Source: Mansonella perstans (taxonomy: Eukaryota; Nematoda; Chromadorea; Rhabditida; Onchocercidae). Taken from it: a stretch of DNA of 64,000 nucleotides. Location of the stretch: assembly GCA_037074765.1 (NCBI GenBank), contig JBAMDO010000113.1, forward strand, positions 1 through 64,000, read 5' to 3'. Positions 30,844 to 44,266 of the stretch are shown piece after piece. Position numbers and translations under genes: made by a program. The notes under the pieces were generated by a model, which ran no database searches, was not told the origin of the DNA, and saw nothing but the letters and a program-made list of their open reading frames with translations. Position 1 is the first letter of the stretch. Every line of letters starts with the position of its first letter.

Positions 30844-31610
30844 AACAGAAGACATCAGAATGAAAAAAACAGAAAGAAAATTTTCTAGACAATATAGAAT
30901 TTGCAATCATACTTGGCAATCCATTGAAAAATAGGCCTCTCTTCCATTGCTCTGTATGCAATAAAGTAAAAGGCAATGCATTTCAAACTAAAATACGTTG
31001 CAATTTCTGGTATTGCTTATTTCTTATTTTAATATTAATCAAATTTTTATTTCATTATTCCTTGCTTTGTTTCGAAAATATAGTCCTGTTATTATTGTTT
31101 CAATTGCTTGCATGTTATGTTGTTCACTTCATTTTTTATGCATTTGGCACCATTTTTCGTTTATTTAAATTTAAAACTCTTCACTCTTAATCAAAAGATT
31201 TATTCTTTAGATATTCCTTTTTTTTTCGTGTTGCAGTATGATTTTTATGTTGTTGATTATTGAATTTTTATTACTTTCTTTGCTGAAGAGAAGGATTCGT
31301 AGATTTCTTTATTGTTTCTCGTATTTTAGTCAATAAAAATTCTTTTCGCATTTTCATTTGCACATTTATTAGCGGTTTTGATTGTCGGGAAACTATAATC
31401 CATTGTATCGGTGATTCAGTTATTTGTACCCATAAAATACAAAAAATTTGGAAGAAATACTGAAGTGAAGCCAAAGAAAAGCCAGAAGATAATTTATCTC
31501 TTGAACGGCGCAGTAGTAGATAGATGTACGTGAAGGATCGAAAGTCTGAGGCGTGTTTACTGATAAAAAAAATTGTATAGGATTTTTTCATATATTTATA
31601 TATATATATA

Positions 31611-31956
31611 CATCCAGGTTACTGGAACAGCATTGGTCTCTCGCAACACCGTGGAGGTTAAGCTGGCCATTGGTATGGTGTTTGTGATTATCAGGCGTTT
31701 TTCTTATTTGTAGTCGTGCCGAGTACCGAAATCTCTTTTGTTTCTCACTTCCAATCGCAACGCACCGGCAGGCCGACGCTTCATCACTCCCTATACAGTT
31801 ACCCTTCTACACATTCAGTCCGATCTCGACCATCGTGAAGTTTCGCTATCTCTCCCAGTGCTTCATTACCTCTCACAGGCCCAAGAATAACACGGCCATC
31901 GGAGTGGACTTCATCTCAACCAGTTACCTGTTATAAAACTTCTAATTCAATAAAGG
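31611..31956 (+). other. GC-richer conserved block, unit A
   Basis: About 346 bp, clearly richer in G and C than its surroundings, starting CATCCAGGTTACTGG after a TA microsatellite and ending TTCAATAAAGGTAAC with a canonical AATAAA. It lies between the convergent zinc-finger and transporter 3' ends. A frame of about 57 codons without stop (from CRVPKSLL to LSQAQE) is open on the plus strand, but I see no start and recognise no family. It recurs at 37442, 51298 and 57310. Confidence 0.6.
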
Positions 31957-32119
31957 TAACATTTTTTAATTTTTCGTCAATGTTATTTCCACAATATCAT
32001 TAACTCATGAGAGATAATGAAAAAGAATTATTTCTACAAAGCTCTCTTAACTATTTCATGATTTATGCCTGAACGATTCTATGTGAGGAATTTACCGCAA
32101 AAATGTTAATGTTTATCAC

Positions 32120-34709
32120 TTAATGTTCCTTCTTATTTTCCTTCGTTGTATCAGTACGATCAGTCCATATATCGGCAAATGTTACTGTACCAATAAACAC
32201 CATCGCTGCACCAAGCCAATGTGCTAATGTGAATGGATGATTCGAAACCAAAGAATAGAAATGAGCAAAGAGAGGAACTTCCGTATGGTAACAACCATTG
32301 TTACCGTTAAGGATTCAAAAGTGGCGTTTAACCGATATACAAAACTGATGCACATTCATCTGAAAATTAATTTGAGCAAATCATTTAATAACAGTATGGT
32401 GGATTTTATTGGGAATAACAAAAATATTCACCCAAAACTATCTGACTGAAACAGCATTCTACAAGTTGAAGAACTTTTTTACTCGAAAAAATTTCTACCA
32501 TTACTTTAGATTTCTACCAGTTATTTTATATAAAACCAAATAAAATATAATTTTTTGAGAACTTACCATGAATATATACAAGTGTGGAATGAAGTTATTA
32601 AAAGAAGAAAATACATACTGTAAAAGGCATGTGGCAGCAAGATAAGCCCACATGTGTGGGATACTAAAGCCCAATATTTCAATCGGATAACTATGCGAAA
32701 ATGCGATAGCTGATTTATAAATATCTCCACCCATAAATGCAAAAAATGGTAATGAAGCACCATGCTATAATATCAAGCTTTGTAGATTAAACTCGACATT
32801 GTATTCAAGATATGCATCTTGGTATGATGGTTAGATACTTTGTTCATTACGAAAATCAAGGATGTGATTGAGCAAAAGTTGGAAAAAAAGCATTCTTGCT
32901 ATGGTTCATACTAATTTCTTGTACCATAATATTAGGGATAACTTTTATTCCTACAAAAAGGTATCAAGAAATTAATACACTCTTCCCTGAGTAGTAACCA
33001 AAATCCTAAATTTTCAAATCCATAGTTCCATCCCTTGCAAGTATCAACTTACAATTATAAACATAGCTTCCTGAGTATGTTTTCCATACGTATTGTACAA
33101 TCTTTCTTGACAAACTCCCAAATATGCGGATGCTAATAAAGCTATAGTAAGCATTGCTATACCTGAAATAATTTAATCGACTTTAGGATTCGAATCAATT
33201 AGTGACTGTTGTCATTCATAATTATATAGTAAATAACGTGTTACAAATGAAAATGTACATAATAGTGTTTCAAATTTATTAACGAACTTACCAGTTAGCC
33301 ATTCCCGATAGTGCTTTTCGACGTCACCCACCGTCTTTTGTTGATCCGTTTTCTGGAAGATTTCTTATCAATTACGAAAATCCAATGAATAATCGACGCA
33401 TGAATGGTTCACTGACGGCTATTTCGTATTAAATTCACAATGTCAAGAATACTTTGTTAAGTCCTCGACCCACTGATTTTCCATTCTTGTTTCCCTCATT
33501 TCATTTCTACTAAATACAGCACAGACTCTGAAGAACACTGCGAATTCAGACGCATAAAAAAGGAAAGAAATTCTTGATCAAAGCTAAAAGTAAATTCTGT
33601 CGGATTTTCTAGTAAAACAAATTTTCGTAGATTTCATTACTCTATAAATGTTTACATGACAAATGCAAATGAAATCATTTTGATAATTTCTCATATTTAT
33701 GTTTCTAACAATACGGAATTTATAAAATTACTAATAAGAACTTGAAATCCAAAAATTTTTTTCTTCAAGTATCCAAATAATAACTCTAAATGAGCAGTAG
33801 CCGTAGTGCATATGATTATACCGACCGTGATCATTAAAACTGATAAATATTTTCGCATTGAGTATTGTTTTCCTTGTAAAATCTTCGTGAGGATTAAAGT
33901 AGCTAATAATGAACCCTGGAAGATAATTAAGCTGATATTAAATGATACCAATAAAAAAACAATGATCTCCATATCATTTTATAGATAAGCATCTTCATAT
34001 CATAATCACAACAGTTACCGACCAATTTGCCCTCACCTAAATTATTAAATGCTGCACTTATTTCTCAAAACATATCTTTTAAGCCTCAAGATAACTGATT
34101 CTGTTATGAATATTTTCGATCATATTATGAAAAGGATAACTTACTGATCGAAAAATGATATGTAACGGGACGGGAACATGAAAATTCAGAGCTTGATTAT
34201 TGATAACATTTACAGAAAAGAATGTTATTACTGCTGGCAGATAACCCCTGAAAATGATGAAAGAAGTTGCAATTTGGGTGATTAATAAATGATAACTGCT
34301 AAGCTTTGAAGTCAAAAAGCCCAAAATTTATGATTCCACAGTTTCATTGAAAACAATAACTTCTTCGCCTGACCACTTACTTTAACTAATTTTTTTGCGC
34401 AATTTTCGATGAGTAGCATAAAACCTTCAATAACAAATATTTAATTTATTTGTTATAAACAGTTATCTCGAAGTTAATAACTGAAGTAAACAAAAATTCG
34501 AAAACATTATAGAACTTCGAAATCATATGTCGATTCAAAAGAAAATCGGGATTCTGTAAAAATTAATTGAAATTTCAGTATACCGTATGGGAATTCTATT
34601 GGAAACGGCAAAAAATTTTGATGTGAAAATCAATCCCTCCAATGATATGAAGAGAAATGTCGAAAAAGTTATCAGATTCATCGAACTCGGTTGCTCCCTT
34701 AAAAAGTAA
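32120..34709 (-). pseudogene. SLC35B4-like transporter, unit A, no exon 1, frameshifted
   Basis: Contains the equivalents of exons 2-8 of the complete gene in unit D, but the duplication boundary lies in intron 1, so exon 1, its start codon and promoter are absent. Two further lesions are visible: two extra bases in the last exon near 32238 (ATGGATGATTCG where the others have ATGGATTTCG), which shift the frame before the conserved WFRNPFTLAHWLG block, and loss of one G at the exon 4 donor near 33787. Almost certainly non-functional as a transporter. Confidence 0.85.
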
Positions 34710-35917
34710 CTGAATTGTCGTTTTTAAAATTTCTGGAGTTCAATCAAAAATACTTTTAACAAAGACTGGCTTTGTTGAAGATATGCTTTTTAAAATCACT
34801 GAATTTCAGTGTTACATCAACTTCGTATGAATATGATTTTTGTACTGCAGAAAAAGAACAAATATATTTAGTCGAATGACTTGGCATACGTAATATAATT
34901 CATCATTGCGTGCGTAGAGAACTTTTTGTTGTTATGGATGAAAGCTCATATAAAAGTATGAATCATGAAGACTTAAATACATATGAAGCATGAAAAAAAT
35001 ATTTAGTCAGGATAATTTTAATAAAGTTGCTCAAAGTGCTAAATATTATATGCAGATATAACTCGATCTATTTGGGCATGCTTGCTATGAGGTATTATTT
35101 TAGACTTTGTAAAAACTGATTTTCGACGGGATTTTGTTGTTTTTGTTTCTCGCTAATATCACCTCAATTTCAAAGCTGTGGAAAAATTGAAGCGAAATGA
35201 AATTTCGAAATTGTGCAAAAAATGCATTGCATAAATTATTTTTAACAATGCAGTATAACAACTAAAATGAAATTATTCAGTATAAAGGATTAAAAAATGA
35301 TAGCTATTGTTGTATTATTACATATGGAAGAGATTATGAATACACAGGGTGTACCATTTCAGTTTCGGTATGCATTTATAGATAGGATCCTTAACAATTC
35401 CTAACAGAAGTGATTCAGTAGTCTCTGTTAAACTTTCGTCACTCGATTTCATTAAGTTCTGTTTCGTTCATTTTTATAAAAAATGTCAGCCGTCGAAAAT
35501 TTTGGGTTTCATAAACGTACAATAATCTTTTCCCAACAAAATTATCTATTAAACTCTTTAGCTATGCAATTTGTGCAAAGTTTGCTTTCGACGATTGGAT
35601 CTATTCGATTAAGTGGGAGATGTGGATAATATATCAGCAATGAATGTTTGACTGTTCTCTTTTTACTGGAAGAAAATTTTCCATTTTTCAGAATTGGCAA
35701 AGGAATTACTGTCATCGATATGTATTTCAACTATTTTTTCTTCTTCGTTCTACAACTTGGCAACACTCAAATTACCGTAAGTTCATTTGATGTTAAAACA
35801 AAAATAAACAGCATTGCGATATTTCGGGGACTTCAAAATTTTGATGGAGTGTGAGATTGATAATTTCTATCATTTGAGGAAGCACAACCGGAACAAACAG
35901 AGTCGCGGGTTTATCAG

Positions 35918-36675
35918 TGCCAAAAAAACATATTGAAACGCTAAGTTTACCAGCGCATGCAGTAACTGAGAAACAAATATTACTGTCAAGAAAGGTCTTA
36001 TCATCGGAAGAGATAAATGAAAGAGCGATGGTTTCGAACGAAATGAACTCAACAAGCCAAGAAATGAATGCTGAACAAAAAGGTACGAGGAAAAAGGCAT
36101 GTAAGGTATGCCAAAAGGAAGTAAGAAATATGTATAGCCACATGGAAACTCATAAATATGGAAAGCCCTACTTTTGTTTGACATGCGACAAAATTTTTTT
36201 TTCTCCAAAGAATTTGAAAATGCATGAGAGAACTCATACTGGTGTGAAGCCCTTCCTTTGTAAGACATGTAACAAAAGATTTTCTCAGCGAAACAATTTG
36301 CAAGACCATGAGAGAACCCATACTGGTATGAAGCCCTACTTTTGTTCAACATGCAACAGAAATTTTTCTCAGTTAGGCACTTTGCATAACCATAAGAGAA
36401 CTCATGCTGGTGTGAAGCTCCATTCTTGTGTGATATGCAACAGAAATTTTTCTAGGCAAGGCAATTTGAAAAGCCATGAGAGAATTCATACTGGTGAGAA
36501 ACCCTTTCCTTGTGTGACATGCAATAAATGTTTTTCTTTGCGAAGCAGCTTGAAAGCTCATAATAGAACTCATAGTGGTGAGAAGCCGTTCAAGTGCGAC
36601 ATATGCAACAAAAATTTCTGTAGTTCATGGAATTTGAAAAATCATAAGATAAAAATTCATAAACAACGAGTATGA
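35918..36675 (+). CDS. C2H2 zinc-finger protein, unit B, intact main exon
   Basis: The only one of the four copies whose main exon is uninterrupted, about 252 residues. After an acidic/Ser-rich lead there are seven C2H2 fingers: one short N-terminal finger, five standard CX2C-X12-HX3H fingers and a last one with HX4H (KNHKIKIH). The linkers are HTGxKP-like; finger 4 to 5 has HAGVKL. Fingers 3 to 5 differ in type from the unit A copy, and helix residues at the DNA-contact positions differ from the other copies. The start is an exon boundary after TTTATCAG, not a start codon; the upstream coding exon is unresolved. A 1-nt deletion just upstream (TCGCGGG versus TCGCTGGG) would fall in the intron under this model. 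Probably a nuclear DNA-binding protein. Confidence 0.7.
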
Positions 36676-37441
36676 AACAGAAGACATCAGAATGAAAAAA
36701 CAGAAAAAAAATTTTCTAGACAATATAGAATTTGCAATCATACTTGGCAATCCATTGAAAAATAGGCCTCTCTTCCATTGCTCTGTATGCAATAAACTAA
36801 AAGGCAATGCATTTCAAACTAAAATACGTTGCAATTTCTGGTATTGCTTATTTCTTATTTTAATATTAATCAAATTTTTATTTCATTATTCCTTGCTTTG
36901 TTTCGAAAATATAGTCCTGTTATTATTGTTTCAATTGCTTGCATGTTATGTTGTTCACTTCATTTTTTATGCATTTGGCACCATTTTTCGTTTATTTAAA
37001 TTTAAAACTCTTCACTCTTAATCAAAAGATTTATTCTTTAGATATTCTTTTTTTTTTCATGTTGCAGTATGATTTTTACGTTGTTGATTATTGAATTTTT
37101 ATTACTTTCTTTGCTGAAGAGAAGGATTCGTAGATTTCTTTATTGTTTCTCGTATTTTAGTCAATAAAAATTCTTTTCGCATTTTCACTTGCACATTTAT
37201 TAGCGGTTTTGATTGTCGGGAAACTATAATCCATTGTATCGGTGATTCAGTTATTTGTACTCATAAAATACAGAAAAATTTGGAATACTGAAGTGAAGCC
37301 AGAGAAAAGCAGAAGATAATTTATCTCTTGAACGGCGCAGTAGTAGATAGATGTACGTGAAGGATCGAAAGTCTGAGGCGTGTTTACTGATAAAAAAAAT
37401 TGTATAGGATTTTTTCATATATTTATATATATATATATATA

Positions 37442-37791
37442 CATCCAGGTTACTGGAACAGCATTGGTCTCTCGCAACACCGTGGAGGTTAAGCTGGCCA
37501 TTGGTATGGTGTTTGTGATTATCAGGCGTTTTTCTTATTTGTAGTCGTGCCGAGTACCGAAATCTCTTTTGTTTCTCACTTCCAATCGCAACGCACCGGC
37601 AGGCCGACGCTTCATCACTCCCTATACAGTTACCCTTCTACACATTCAGTCCGATCTCGACCATCGTGAAGTTTCGCTATCTCTCCCAGTGCTTCATTAC
37701 CTCTCACAGGCCCAAGAATAACACGGCCATCGGAGTGGACTTCATCTCAACCAGTTACCTGTTATAAAACTTCTAATTCAATAAAGGTAAC
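37442..37791 (+). other. GC-richer conserved block, unit B
   Basis: Second copy of the roughly 350-bp block described at 31611, with the same AATAAA-containing end. The TA microsatellite in front is two or three repeats longer here. Confidence 0.6.
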
Positions 37792-37950
37792 ATTTTTTAA
37801 TTTTTCGTCAATGTTATTTCCACAATATCATTAACTCATGAGAGATAATGAAAAAGAATTATTTCTACAAAGCTCTCTTAACTATTTCATGATTTATGCC
37901 TGAACGATTCTATGTGAGGAATTTACCGCAAAAATGTTAATGTTTATCAC

Positions 37951-38562
37951 TTAATGTTCCTTCTTATTTTCCTTCGTTGTATCAGTACGATCAGTCCATA
38001 TATCGGCAAATGTTACTGTACCAATAAACACCATCGCTGCACCAAGCCAATGTGCTAATGTGAATGGATTTCGAAACCAAAGAATAGAAATGAGCAAAGA
38101 GAGGAACTTCCGTATGGTAACAACCATTGTTACCGTTAAGGATTCAAAAGTGGCGTTTAACCGATATACAAAACTGATGCACATCCATCTGAAAATTAAT
38201 TTGAGCAAATCATTTAATAACAGTATGGTGGATTTTATTGGGAATAACAAAAATATTCACCCAAAACTATCTGACTGAAACAGCATTCTACAAGTTGAAG
38301 AACTTTTTTACTCGAAAAAATTTCTACCATTACTTTAGATTTCTACCAGTTATTTTATATAAAACCAAATAAAATATAATTTTTTGAGAACTTACCATGA
38401 ATATATACAAGTGTGGAATGAAGTTATTAAAAGAAGAAAATACATACTGTAAAAGGCATGTGGCAGCCCCAATATTTCAATCGGATAACTATGCGAAAAT
38501 GCGATAGCTGATTTATAAATATCTCCACCCATAAATGCAAAAAATGGTAATGAAGCACCATG
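37951..38562 (-). pseudogene. SLC35B4-like fragment, unit B (exons 7-8 only)
   Basis: Only the last two exons survive. The final exon (37951-38188) is open and keeps SLTVTMVVTIRKFLSLL and WFRNPFTLAHWLGAAMVFIG. The penultimate exon has lost 31 bp at about 38467, between GGCAGC and CCCAATAT, with a short AGC repeat at the deletion ends; this shifts the frame. Exons 1-6 are absent because the unit is truncated at 38643. Confidence 0.85.
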
Positions 38563-38643
38563 CTATAATATCAAGCTTTGTAGATTAAACTCGACATTGT
38601 ATTCAAGATATGCATCTTGGTATGATGGTTAGATACTTTGTTC

Positions 38644-38700
38644 AAATTTATCAATCATTGTTGAGTGCAAAATTATCAATCATTGTTGAGTGCAAATTTT
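38644..38700. repeat. Breakpoint with 25-bp tandem duplication
   Basis: At the join between unit B and the right inverted arm a 25-bp word containing TTATCAATCATTGTTGAG occurs twice in a row (from about 38648 and 38673). The left arm has the word once (reverse strand, 6361-6386). This looks like a templated insertion copied from the arm end when the junction formed. Confidence 0.8.
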
Positions 38701-39807
38701 AAGTAATTGAATTTGTTATTGGATGGATGATTGATTGATATTTCAATTCTTCATATTCTTTGCTAATTAGTTGAATAAGGATTGTAAAAATCTGAAGAAG
38801 ATTATGGTATAAATCAGTGATGTTTGTTCTTGTGATTTCCATAACTCATCCTTTCTGATTGCAAAGTAAAATATTTGATTTTTGAAAATTTATTTTGTCT
38901 ATTTTATATTAAACACAAATTAAGAGTTAGGAAAAAATAGTTCCTTCCTGAAATTCTTCATTTTTTTTTCATTTTGATAAAATAACTGCAGAAGTAATTG
39001 CTTTCTGATTTTTCTACCTAATTAAAACATCATTAATGAAGTGATATTACCATTAATTTTTCCTTTTTTTTTTTTGTTTCTTTTTAATTTATTTTCATTT
39101 TCGTTTCAAACTGCTAACATTTTTCTTTGCATACTTTCTTTTTCTTCTTAAAATTTTCATTCCGTATTGCTTTCAAAATGATTTTTCACAGAGTTCGTTC
39201 CCAGCAGCTCAATATGGATAGAATTATTATTTTCTTTTTCGTTCTTTTTTTTTTTTCAAAAATATAACTATCATTCATTAAAGAATTCGTTCTAAATATT
39301 CAACAATCAAATGCATAATTGTTTTTTGTTTAAACTTGCATTATTGAAGGATATTTTGAAGCAGAATACATGTTCGAAAAATATCACATTAATATATAAA
39401 TATACCATACCCATACAACAACATTTACTTACTAAGTAAACTAATACCTTTATTGTGATCAAATTGTTTATATAATCAGATAATGTTTTGATCGAAAAGA
39501 GAGAAATTTTCATGCATTCATCTAATAGAATAACTTTTTCATTAATAAATGATAATGATGAAAAGCAAAAGCATATATATATATATATGCATGCTGGAAA
39601 TTTTCACTCTAAAAATTCTTTTGTTTGACTAAAAATTTCCATTTTAGATTGTATTAAACACCAAATTATTTGCTAGGGAAATATTTTTGTTATTAGTTTA
39701 TGCATTTCTTAAATGTTGTATGTTAAATTCAATAACATTAATTTTGTCAATTAATTTAAAAATCATATTACTAGTAATCGGTGTGTGATAAACAATAAAC
39801 AATTGGA
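38701..39807 (+). other. Duplicated upstream region of sphingosine kinase copy 2
   Basis: Copy of 5252-6361. It should carry the sphingosine kinase promoter, including the AT dinucleotide palindrome near 39574-39590. MRPS34 is not duplicated. No coding sequence seen. Confidence 0.55.
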
Positions 39808-42800
39808 ATGGGTCAAGGAGCGTCAAAAGTTAATTGTGATCATTGTGTACCATATAAAGATGTGGTCAATGATTCGATATATGAAATTAATAATTCCGTA
39901 CATATCAATAAAAAACGATATAAAATAGATGGTTGCTTACAAAGTAATGATGCAATACGTCTTAAATTTGCCGAAAATTGCTTCATGCCGATAAAGTACG
40001 ATGATATTTTACGGTCGAAATTCACACACAATACTAGTACGTTTCATCTGTTTTGTTTCATTTAATTTTTGAAAAAGACAAATGACATGACCACTTTGCT
40101 TTTTGAATATTATTTCACTTATTTACTTAATTCAAAGTCTAACATTTTTCAAGTTTTTCTTAAAATTTCATCGCTTTATTATGATAAAAGAGGAGCAAAT
40201 ATACAAATATGGTGATAGTATCGTAAACGCATAAGATAAGCCAGAAAAGTAATGAATAACTGTATTGGATTACAGTTAGTAACACGTACGTGAATTTGAC
40301 AATTGCGCATGCTTCATCTGTACCTTCAACCGTTATCTATACTATCCGATTGTTAGTTAGACTGCTGTGAACTGAGAACAATAATTACTGCCCTTCACAA
40401 TCATTAAAAAACTGGCAAAAATGGTAATTAGATCGAAATGAATTCACAAATTATCATTTGGTTTCATTTCATTTTATATACATATATATATATATATTTT
40501 TGTCTAAATGGCACTTTATAAAGAAATTATCTCAGATGTTAATGGGACAGAAGAGTGGCAACTCATTTTGATAACTTATCCTATCATTAAAAGAAGACGT
40601 CGTTTTGTTCAGATTTCGTTAACTTTCAACTGTGAAGATACGATGAAGCATGCAAATAAATTGATTATCAAAAAAATCACAGGATCAAGAGCACGTAAGC
40701 AAATTTTTTCTGAAATTTTTTAATTTAAATAAATTTTAAAATTTTCAATAAATCTCAAATGCTAAAATGTTAGACAGCATATTGTCATTAAAAAATCTTA
40801 AAAAAGAAGAAATGTACGTGATGATAGTGATGATGATATATCGGTTACCGGGCTCATCAATATCGCGACTTAATCTTGTGGCAAGATGTTAAAAAAAAAT
40901 GATAGACTATTATTATTTTAGCTTAGCATAACTTGCTGCAATGAAAAATTTTAATTTAAAAAATAAAATCACCGATTTATCGATTTTCAGCACATTTAAC
41001 TACTGATATGATAAGGTCACGTCGCCATGTATTGGTTATTGTTAATCCCTTTAGTGGCCAGAAACGTGGATTAAAATTATGGGAAACACATGTTGAACCA
41101 ATTTTACAGATTGCCGACATTGATTATGATATTGTTGAAACTGGTTCATTATTTCTTCTAATTTCCATTTTTTCTTTTCTTTTCTTTTCACGTGAATTTT
41201 TTAAAATTGTAAAGTTTTTTATGTGCTGACTTTTATGCTCTATTAATTTTTATTAGAATTCAAAATTTAGTAATCTTTCGAAAAATTTCAAGCTCATCCG
41301 AAACATGCAATTGAAATAGCACGAAATCTCAAGCTCGATAAATATGACGCTCTAGCTACTGTTAGTGGTGATGGATTGATATTGGAAATAATCTCAGGTT
41401 TTCTAATGCGTAAGGATCGTCAGCGGGCTTTAAAGATGCCAGTAGCTCATATTCCTGGTGGCACAGGTAACGGACTTGCATCCAGCATATGCTTTCAATG
41501 CAAGTAAGGCATACTATTTGCATTTTCGTTAGCACTGTAAATAAAAATTTGAGTTAAAGTCTTTTCTAAGTAAATAATCAGTGAATGTGCAAATTATTGA
41601 ATAAACAATAAGGAAGAATTAGAAATATCAACCAATTTATAATTTATAGATGATTTAATTTTCAGCGAACCATTCCCACCGCATGGGATTTTTTGTACCG
41701 AAATGGCCTTAATGTTGGCACGACCTCGTTATCTTCCGTTACGAATCAATCATGTGGAGACGGAACGTGACGGTAGTAAGCCAATGTTCATGTCGCTTAC
41801 TTGGGGGTTTTTTGCTGACATTGGTTCGTTTCAATTGCTGACCCTAAATGAATTGTTGAATTCCATGAATTATTAGCTTTTTTTGCTTCTAAATTTAGCA
41901 CTAAAATATTTTACCTTGCATACAACTATTTGTTTAATGAGGAAATCAACTTGCGTAATTAATAGGTGAATGCATTAAATATATATGTAGATGTACAGAA
42001 GGTATCGCTAGTCTTTGACGAATTCTCTACAATTATTTCGATCCTAGGGGAATCCTCTTTAAAAAGTTCTCTCTAATACATTTTTTGCTATTTCTTGCTC
42101 TTATTTATTGAGATTATCGTCTATTTGATCATATGTGGCGCACAGATAATTTTCGATTATTGCACAATTGCTTATTAGTAAAAGTGATAGCTATAATTAT
42201 CCTTTACTACAATTAAATTACCGTTAAATTCTTTAAGTACGCGGATATGTTGTTCAGTTAATATTATTTGAAGATATCGGAAGTGAACGTTTCCGTTGGG
42301 CAGGCATGGCACGATATCATATGGAAGCTTTTCTACGGCTAGCAAGTAATTCTTTCGGTACAGAAAAAAAATGAAAAGAAGATTAGCTATGAATTTCGAT
42401 TTTCCTAATTTTTTATTTTTTTCGTATTATTTAAACAATTAGTGAATGAATCAGATTTGACAAGCTTTTTTTTCTAGAATTACCGCAAGTTGCTCGCTAT
42501 AAAGGCAGGATTTCATATTTGTCAGTTCATAATGACAATTTGCAGTGCTCAGCAAAATTATGGTAGCTTCTTTCTTGTTTTTCGTTCTTCAGTAATCAAA
42601 AATCTTATTTACTTTAAAAATAGTTACTGCCGTAGATGTGAATTTTGGCTGCAATGCGGAAGTTTTAATGTTTTACTGAACTCTGAACAATTATTATTTG
42701 CTGGCCTAAAATAAGATCAAGATTTATGCTGAACATTGGTTGCTTTGTCTGATAATATTACTAAAAAAAACTAATATATGATTTAGAAATGCCTAATATC

Positions 42801-43894
42801 ACAATGATTTTATAAACATTTCATGAAGGATTTCAGCAATAATTTGGAACGTGAAAAGTATGCCGAAGGTCACTTTGAATATCAGCCAGTTGAAAATTTC
42901 CTTGAATGCAGCGAAGCAGGTAGTAGCATCAGTGATATCTTTCCGGATATTTTTAAAAGCGATCACCTTGTGCAAGTATGTTGTTTCATTCCTCATTATT
43001 GGCACATACTCAGTTGATACAATTAATTCAAATCAACCTGAGGATATATATGGTGAATATGAGAATAGCGAATTCTTGTAAAGAATTAAATAAGGCTGAG
43101 AAATTGATTCTAACTGCAAGCATTTTTTAGTGATTAGTGATAACAGGGATCAATAAATTTGTCGGAATTTGATTAAAAATATAAATTATGTTAGCTGCTA
43201 AGAAATGTATTCTATAATCAGAATTGTCTAAGAGAACTGTTCATAAAGGTTGAGCATTTTGTCGCCTAAATTTAGCTTCTTTTCATTTTTTATCGGATTA
43301 AAATAAGTATGAATAATTCTTTAAATTAATCAGTCTGTAGGTGCCCGCCCTCTGTGAACCGGTTGGTTCTGATTGGTGTACGCTTGAAGGTTATTTCATT
43401 TATGTCTCTTTGATAAGCCTTTCCCATATAGGTAAGTTCTTTCTTATTTCTTCCTTTACATTTTCATTTTCCTTCCCCTTCATTTTTTGCCTTCTAGAGT
43501 TATTTTAGTACCATATGAAATGGTTATTCGATATGACTGATTGACAAATTCTTTTTGAAAGAGTTAGTCATCCGTTTGTTGACTATCATCCTACCAGTCG
43601 ATATTTGACGGAAAATACTTTATACCAATTTCAATTAATTAAATACATTTTTAAGTCTTATTCATTCATTCTTTTAGCAAATTGATATAACAGTCAGTTG
43701 ATTATTCGGATAACTAACAGAATGATCGTAACACAGGCAATCATAGATGCTTAACTATCGCAAAACAAAAAGTTAATATTTGAAAATTTCTTTTACAACG
43801 ATTTAGGAAGTGATTTGCCATATCTTCCATGCGCTCGTTTGGATGATGACTTTCTATATTTAACATATGTCGATTGGAACAACGTTAAATCACG

Positions 43895-43899
43895 GTTTG
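43895..43899 (+). repeat. Target-site duplication, 5' copy (GTTTG)
   Basis: GTTTG directly before the 5' LTR is repeated at 48283-48287 directly after the 3' LTR. The left inverted arm has a single GTTTG at the matching empty site. Five base pairs is usual for BEL/Pao integration. Confidence 0.95.
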
Positions 43900-44249
43900 T
43901 GTCGCGAAATTCATAACGCGAAATTCCCAATAGGGTTTAAATCTGATTCTATTAACGGCTTTTATGAGCCACCTAAGTAATTTGTAATGTTTGATCTCTT
44001 TGTTACAATTATAAGCTGTCAAAATCTTTCCTACCATAACCTAACAAAGAGGCAGCTGCAATTAACATCTTACTAACCAAACCCATTCTGTAACTGCGCC
44101 GAAATCCTTTGTTTCATGCTTATGCTTACATGCAATGTATTGTACCTTCTCAACCAAGCTTATCTGTACAAAGGATTTGCTTTTTTATAATCTTTAATTT
44201 CTTATAACTCAACTCACTAATACAAGTTTTCTCCGCCTACAATACTCAG

Positions 44250-44257
44250 TATATAAA
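44250..44257 (+). promoter_or_regulatory. Probable LTR TATA box (TATATAAA)
   Basis: A perfect TATATAAA sits about 350 bp into the 809-bp LTR. Transcription would start near 44280, defining the start of R. The same box in the 3' LTR is at 47824-47831. Confidence 0.6.
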
Positions 44258-44266
44258 CTCTCAATC

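Larger units (their letters stand above)
29024..34854. repeat. Tandem duplication unit A (zinc finger + transporter)
   Basis: First copy of a roughly 5.8-kb unit. Its start is seen again at 34855 (unit B) and 54552 (unit D); its interior recurs in unit C. It contains a C2H2 zinc-finger gene (+), a GC-richer block of about 350 bp and a promoterless SLC35B4-like gene body (-). The copies are nearly identical over most of their length, with scattered substitutions and small indels. Confidence 0.93.
34855..38643. repeat. Tandem duplication unit B, 3' truncated
   Basis: Second copy of the unit, directly abutting unit A with no spacer (junction TACTGCAG/AAAAAGAAC). It matches the other units up to ...TAGATACTTTGTTC at 38643 and is then cut off and fused to the right arm of the inverted duplication, losing the 5' two thirds of the transporter body. 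Confidence 0.92.

Noticed and set aside
31611..31956. 5S rRNA or tRNA-derived sequence in the GC-richer block
   Set aside because: A few words resemble 5S on the reverse strand, but no continuous match or internal promoter boxes could be found.
35860..35917. Frameshift upstream of the unit B zinc-finger frame as proof of a pseudogene
   Set aside because: The 1-nt deletion lies before the acceptor TTTATCAG and is probably intronic.
40508..40535. Alternative first exon of sphingosine kinase starting MALYKE
   Set aside because: A good acceptor (TTATCTCAG) at 40535 joins exon 1 in the correct phase, so a separate start is not needed, though an internal promoter is possible.
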